NCBI GenBank assembly: GCA_030280995.1
Contig: JASXTE010000009.1
Coordinates: 3,447,001 to 3,511,000 of the forward strand
DNA length: 64,000 nt
Source of the DNA: Hemileia vastatrix
Lineage: Eukaryota > Basidiomycota > Pucciniomycetes > Pucciniales > Zaghouaniaceae
Direction: 5' to 3'
The position numbers and the translations under genes are program-made. Position 1 is the first letter of the stretch; the number at the start of each line of letters is the position of its first letter. Below, piece by piece: positions 58,801-64,000 of this stretch. The notes under the pieces were generated by a model. That model saw only the letters and a list, made by a program, of their open reading frames with translations. It was not told the DNA's origin and searched no databases.

Positions 58801-60311
58801 GATTCATGTTTATTTTCAACAATATTTATATTCTTCTCACATTTTTGACCTTTAACTCAAGGTTTGTTACACTTATAACAAGTATTTGTTTCATAATTTT
58901 TTGGTACTACAGGTGCAGTAGGTTTTCTCTGCTTTTCCTGAAGTATTTTTGAATTCTGATTTTCACAGGTTCAACATTTTGTTAATAAGTGGAATACCTT
59001 GCTTCATACTTATGGTTTAATAATATCTCATTGCAAATATTAATAAAGTCAGAATATTCTGTAACATTAATTTTTTTAGCTACAACAATGTCTCTGACAG
59101 ATATAGGTAATTTATATATTATCTTATCTTTCCATAATTTAAAATCCATATTAGGCTCGATGGCTTTTAATATTTTATTTAAATTCATTAAAAATACCAT
59201 AGGTTTGTCACCATTCAATGGATTATACCTAGTTTTCTCATAAAGTCTCTGCTGAGTAAGTTTGAATTTAGAACTTCCAAATTGTTTTTCAATTAGTTGT
59301 TTCCATTCAGCCCAAGAGTAATCTTTACCCTCACTCAAGACATCTTCAAACCATAATAAAGCAACATCCTTAAATAAAGAAATTAATTTACATGTTATTT
59401 CTTCATCAGGTAACTTATATGAGAATTTAAAGTTGTCAATTCTTTGAATAAAATTTTTCCAATCAGAGCTGGCTTCCCCATCATAAGTTGGGTACTGATC
59501 TATCTTAGGCCAGTTCTTCTGATTGGATTTTATCTCACTAATCTTAGGTAAATTCAATAACTCATTTACTCTTGATAAATGGTCTTGTATTTCCTCCTGT
59601 ATGGATTTGTGACTTACATTTTCAGATTTGACACTACGACCAGATGGTTTTAGTTGTGGTGGTATAGGGAAGGAATGAGATTTACTTTTTCCAATGAAAG
59701 GATTATTGTTATATTGATTATACTCATGATTATCCTGGTTCATTAGTAGATTGGAAGTTTCAATCTCAACTTTAGTTAATCTTTGTAGCAGCTCAGAGAC
59801 ACTTTGATTTGTCTGGGCAAAAGATAACTTAGCTCTTGATTCAGTTTTCAACAAGTGTGCTTCATACAATTTTTCCAACTCACAGAATTTATTGAAAGTT
59901 CACTATATTTGTTACTCAATGAATCATATATAAGAGTTAGAGACAAATGTTCTTTCTCTAATTCTTTATTACGTGTTGCCAGTTGAGAAATATTTAATGT
60001 CAAGGATGAAATTGTATCACTAGTGAGCTTAACTGTCTGTTCCTCACAATCAGTCATTCTATTCAACAATGCTGAAAAAATTCTATGGACAGTTGGATTA
60101 TTGTTAAAATTCTCCATGTCTTCCTTCTCAATTCTCTCACTCTCTTGTGAACTTCTCATCTCACTAGTAAGTGGTGGCAACTGAGGATTAACTGTATTAT
60201 AAATACTACTGTTGTTATTTACAAAAGACAAGTCAGGTGTATCTACTATAAAACCTAAATTTCTTAAGTCCTCCTCTATTTTCTGCACAGATTTGACATC
60301 AATAATGTTAC
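58801..60311 (-). pseudogene. Chromovirus F gag
   Basis: Main gag from the intron-2 acceptor (NIIDVKSVQKIEEDL) through helical stretches, the Gag domain (YPTYDGEASSDWKNFIQRID) and a zinc knuckle region (CYKCNKP, then a nonsense codon). A frame change lies near 59860 and stops follow 58982. Confidence 0.8.
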
Positions 60312-60363
60312 CTACATTGTAATTATCAGTATTGTGTTCAATCTGAGAGGGTAATCTACTTAC
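60312..60363 (-). other. Gag intron 2 of chromovirus F (52 nt)
   Basis: Donor GTAAGT, branch-like ACTGATAAT, acceptor CAATGTAG before GTAACATTATTGA, the same acceptor context as in A. Confidence 0.6.
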
Positions 60364-60830
60364 CACAGGATAGATGCCAGTCCTTATTTTTGGCGCTTTT
60401 TTCCTCTGTAGGGGTGAACTGAGGAAGTCTGATGAGGTGGTAAATCCCTGTTGCAGCTGTGGCTGGTCCATTGTTGATGGAACCAGTCCCACTTTCATTT
60501 GTCTACCAGGATTTTCTCCTGGGAGTGATGCGACCCTCCTTGGATAGGGGGTTGCTGACTTGGTTGACTTTCCTGGCCTCCCTTTAGCTCTTCCAGTGTC
60601 TGATTCATTTGTTGAAACCCTACCTTGCAATTGTTCTGTAATTGCTCTACCTCTTTGAACATGAGTGCCTTGGATTCTTCCAACTTTAAAACCTGTTTGG
60701 CCAAGTGGGATAGTTGATCCTAAAGAGGAGGAGACGTCTTTTTTTTGGTTATCTTTTTTAAAAGGGCATCTTTTTCCTCTATGCTCATGTTCTCTTCCTG
60801 GGGGTATTGCTGACCCTCCATGGTTATGTT
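60364..60830 (-). pseudogene. Chromovirus F gag exon 2
   Basis: Begins NITMEGQQYP, parallel to DIQMEGQDSP in B, then NMSIEEKDALLKKI, a coiled-coil stretch (AKQVLKLEESKALMFKEVEQ) and a KWDWFHQQW motif. It carries stops (after TSPPL, before KWDWF), so it is decayed in this frame while the overlapping frame stays open. Confidence 0.6.
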
Positions 60831-60885
60831 CTGGATAGTTTTTGTTAGCTTTAGACCTGGTATTATAAGCAGGATTATCACTTAC
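60831..60885 (-). other. Gag intron 1 of chromovirus F (55 nt)
   Basis: Donor GTAAGT after MSAPQDS (exon 1, 60886-60906), branch-like GCTAACA, acceptor CTATCCAG. Phase 0, as in A, B and C. Confidence 0.75.
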
Positions 60886-60906
60886 ACTGTCCTGAGGAGC
60901 ACTCAT

Positions 60907-61415
60907 ATTTTTAATAATGACAATATATCACGTCTACATAAAGGAAAAACTCTATGGAATTAGTAGACAAAAGTTATTAGCAATGTTATTATTAATAAAA
61001 AAGCACTGGAGCTTACCCTAAATTTAAATCTTTATTTATTTAAAAAAAATGTAATAGAAATTCAAAAACTTTGTTAAAGATAAAATAATAAGATTAACTA
61101 GACCTATATAAGGGTGAATAATAAGCTTACCAAGCTTTAACCAAATACCAATTTAATTGGGTGTTATATTGGTGACCAAATACCAAGTGAAATTGGGTTT
61201 ATATTGGGTACAGTTACTACTGTAAATACCTAACTTTTATTATATAAATTAGTAAAATTATTATAAGGGTTCTTTTATGCAATCACTGAGTTATGATGAC
61301 CCACTAATATGCAGTAGACCCAAATATTTGGTTTCCTTTAAGCTATTCTAAAGTAAAAATCATGTCCCAAGGCTTATACTAAATAATAAGTAAAATTTAA
61401 GGAAAGACCCCCAAT
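60907..61415 (-). other. 5' leader of chromovirus F
   Basis: AT-rich. Next to the LTR the sense strand reads ATTGGGGGTCTTTCC. Confidence 0.6.
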
Positions 61416-62565
61416 TATCAGTATATCTAGTATTTAAGTATCATATAATAGTATTTAATTATGGTCATCCTACTTGTTGATAAATGATTTAGTGATTGAA
61501 CCTCAGGGGAAGACTAATAAAATAGTTATACTCAACTAAAACTCACAATACTTTGATTTAAATGTGTGCTAGTGGTGGATAATAGATAAATAGAATATAG
61601 TTATAGCTTATATAATGATAATATCAACTTATAAAAGGCTTTATAGTATATTTCTAAATGTTAATAATTGTATTGAAGTGTTTGATTTAAATGTAATAAG
61701 TAATTGATGATAAATATCCGTCAAAATCCCTCCTTACTTATACCCAAATCCCCTGGAGTGCACAGACCTTCAATCCAGATGATGTCACTGCTATCCCTGG
61801 AAATTACAGAACTTTGAGGGCCCATCAGATCCCCATGGCTTCCACTTCAAGCAGATTAAACACACAGACTTCTAGTAAGGACCCACCATCACAATTAATG
61901 ATAACACAGACCCAAAACATAATTAGAAAATCCAGATTTAAGAGGATACCATAAAGAAACAGGTAAAATAAGCAATCAAAAAGAGATTTAATGAAACCCA
62001 AAGCATATAAAGGAAACATATACCAAGCATCCATATTAACCCAGCAATGACCTCCTAACCCATAAATCCGTGAATATCCATCCAAGGAAGCATATTAAGT
62101 TGTCCAGACTGAGTGTATGTGCCTGAAATAGATGTTTATGATTCTGTAGGTGTTGTGAGTCCACTGGATACGTCCATATGACCTAAAATAAGCAGAAAAA
62201 AAAGGTTATAGGCTATTAAGGGGCTAAAACCAACTTATATACCTAAATATACATAATATACTGCATATTTCACTGAATATGAGATTTATGTATACATATA
62301 AGCTTATGTATGTCAATAATTACTTCATATCACTTAAGATAAGTATATTATGACTCCATTAACACCTAAATAAGTATTATTAGGCTATGGATAAGCTATT
62401 TAAACTACTATAATTTATATAATAGAGTAATAATTATATACATATGTAATATAATCATATATATTATTATTTTAACCTTATTTTTAAGATATAAGCTTAA
62501 TTTACTTAATTTTATCTTATTTTAAGTATAAGAAATACTCATTACTAGGGATATCTAGGCTGACA
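61416..62565 (-). repeat. 5' LTR of chromovirus F
   Basis: Bounded by the leader motif on the left and ...GGCTGACA on the right. No partner is present in the window, so the boundaries rest on analogy with B. A TATA-like TATAAGTA lies at 61735-61742 on the sense strand. Confidence 0.65.
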
Positions 62566-64000
62566 AGGGGTCTGCCAAAAATGTCAGAAAAGTCAGTGAG
62601 GCTTTGGCTGAAGAGGATAGTATAGTGAAGAAGGAAGAGAAGAATATGGTGAAGGTTCCCAAACAGGAGAGGGACCCAGTAGTGGAACAGTTGGCTAATC
62701 TCACATAACAGCTACATATTTCTGTTCAGGAGGCTAAGAAGGACAATGAGGCTCCTTCTCAGTATAGATATTTTTATAAGAGGGCTGGTAGGAGTGATCC
62801 TTGGGTCTTCTTTTATTGCAGCAGGAGGGGGCACAAGTCCAATGATTGTTAGGCTCTGAACAGAGATGTTTTGGAGGGAAAGGTGGAGTTTGATTGCAGG
62901 GTTTTCAAGTTCCCTGATGGTTCATTTGTGAATCCCAGTGAGCAGCAGGCTCCTGTTGATTTGGTAAGGAGAAGGACTGGTCTCAATCAGAGGAGGCCAA
63001 ATTTTGAGGAGATTCCTGATCTAGGGAAGTCTTCTGGTAAGGAAGATGATTATTTCAAGGGAAAAGGAAGAAGGTTAATAAGGTCTCTTTTTCTACTTCC
63101 ATTGGTGGATTGGATTTGTGTTCTTGTGGTGGACAGTCAAGTGGGGAATGCTTGGCTGGAGTTCATGATGTAGATGCAGGAAAGGTGGGAAGGCCTAAGA
63201 GCAGTTCACAGGCCCAACCAAAGCCTAAGTCTTCTAAGGTGGATCCTAAGCTGAGTGCAGCTAAGAAAAAGGTACAGCAAAGTGGAGCTGTACAAGATGC
63301 AGAAGTGGATTGCTGATATGGGCCCCCCTAGTTTTGGGGCATTGGACATGAATGGTCAGCCAATGCCTATGGATGTGGATTCTGACTCTGAGGAGGATGT
63401 CCCTTTGGCTTCATTGCAAAAGCCTTCTGGAGTTAGAGGCTCTGGTGAGGAATCTTGTTTGATTCCTGTTGATGGATAATCTGTTGGGGATTCTGGTCCT
63501 CAGGAAAATTCTAGGACCAAGTTAGTGAATCCAATGGCTCTCTTTGAGAGGCCAGTAGTTTCTGGGCAATCTAGTGTTATGGACTCTGTTCTGGAAAGGA
63601 TGAACCAGGGTCAAGCTTCCCTCACTTATAGGGAATTGTATTCTATCAGTCCTGGGTTGGCAGATAGACAAAAGAAGTTGTTGACCAGAAGAAGGGTGTC
63701 TTCTGGGGAGGTAGAATACATTTGTGATTCTGCTGAAAAAGTTTGGTGAGGGGTTGGTAACTCATTTTTCTGCTCCTCTGGGATATTTCAACGTCACTCT
63801 GAATGGCAGGGAGGCTAGGCCATTGGTGGATTCAGGTTATCAGATAAACCTGATTTCTTTGTTTGAGGATACTCATTTAGGCCTCCCCATCAAAACTGGT
63901 ATTGGTGGGGATTTGAGAGGTATAGGTGGCCATGTCACTGAGTTTATGGGAACCTACAAATTTTTGAACTTGGATCTCGGTGGAGCCTCTGGAAAGGTTC
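62566..64000 (+). pseudogene. Gag-protease of another D-type element, runs off the window
   Basis: Collinear with 44165-45601 of element D, with stops and frame changes. Contains VEFDCRVFKFPDGSFVNPSE, the zinc knuckle relic FFYCSRRGHKSNDC (first cysteine lost, last kept), MPMDVDSDSEEDVPLASL and RRRVSSGEVEYICDS, and ends in the protease region. The left side is cut by chromovirus F. Confidence 0.85.

Larger units (their letters stand above)
57265..62565 (-). mobile_element. Chromovirus F, 3' half missing
   Basis: A 5' LTR (61416-62565), leader, gag, protease and the first part of RT are present. RNase H, integrase, chromodomain and 3' LTR are gone. The junction at 57264/57265 joins it to the tail of D'. 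It was inserted into the gag of another D-type copy, which continues at 62566. Confidence 0.8.

Noticed and set aside
61825..62085. 86-codon minus-strand frame in the LTR of F
   Set aside because: It lies wholly in the LTR, has no recognisable motif, and its partner LTR is missing, so it cannot be compared.
1..64000. CRISPR arrays, operons, ribosome-binding sites, rRNA or tRNA genes
   Set aside because: None seen. Introns, LTR elements and MITEs show a eukaryotic genome; the regularly spaced repeats are a 608-bp satellite and transposon tails, not CRISPR.

Overview
This window reads as eukaryotic repeat-dense chromatin, most likely from a basidiomycete fungus with a large, AT-rich, transposon-filled genome (a rust-type genome would fit; this is inference). 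The supporting features are short 49-69 nt introns with GTAAGT donors and CTAAC/CTGAT branch sites, chromodomain Ty3/gypsy (chromovirus) elements, CACTA-like DNA transposons, and no recognisable host gene. All support comes from matching repeats, target-site duplications (TSDs), termini and translated motifs read by eye.

Layout. Positions 1-8135 are the right part of a DNA transposon (E), which carries a dense array of hairpins (763-1513) and a nested 748-bp MITE. Positions 8136-8753 and 56667-57264 are two halves of the 3' end of a gypsy element (D'). They are split by a long-TIR DNA element G (8754-56666). G is split by chromovirus C (9401-56339). C's left LTR is split by a CACTA-like element (9510-37660). 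That element is split by chromovirus A (12008-30879), and A's gag is split by chromovirus B (18943-28669). C's 5' leader is also split by a 13-kb gypsy element D (42076-55404), whose gag is split by a second MITE (43336-43596). To the right lie a truncated chromovirus F (57265-62565) and, behind it, the gag of another D-type element (62566-64000). Up to six levels of nesting can be read from matching target duplications.

How the parts work. A, B, C and F are minus-strand chromoviruses with one Gag-Pol frame: retrotransposon Gag, zinc knuckle, DSG/DTG protease, RT with YIDD, RNase H, integrase and chromodomain. In all four, the 5' end of gag is interrupted by a phase-0 intron after 7-25 codons. 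A second intron lies about 0.3-0.5 kb further on. In A, both introns and the junction across the inserted B element fit one continuous reading frame. D is a plus-strand gypsy element with a tRNA-Lys-type primer site. Its 4-kb 3' region carries antisense Cys-rich genes with their own introns, covarying hairpins and short repeats.

Most promising for novelty: the conserved spliced gag of the chromoviruses; the antisense Cys6 genes inside D; a palindrome at exactly the same distance from all seven CACTA-like ends; and the back-to-back hairpin array near the left edge.
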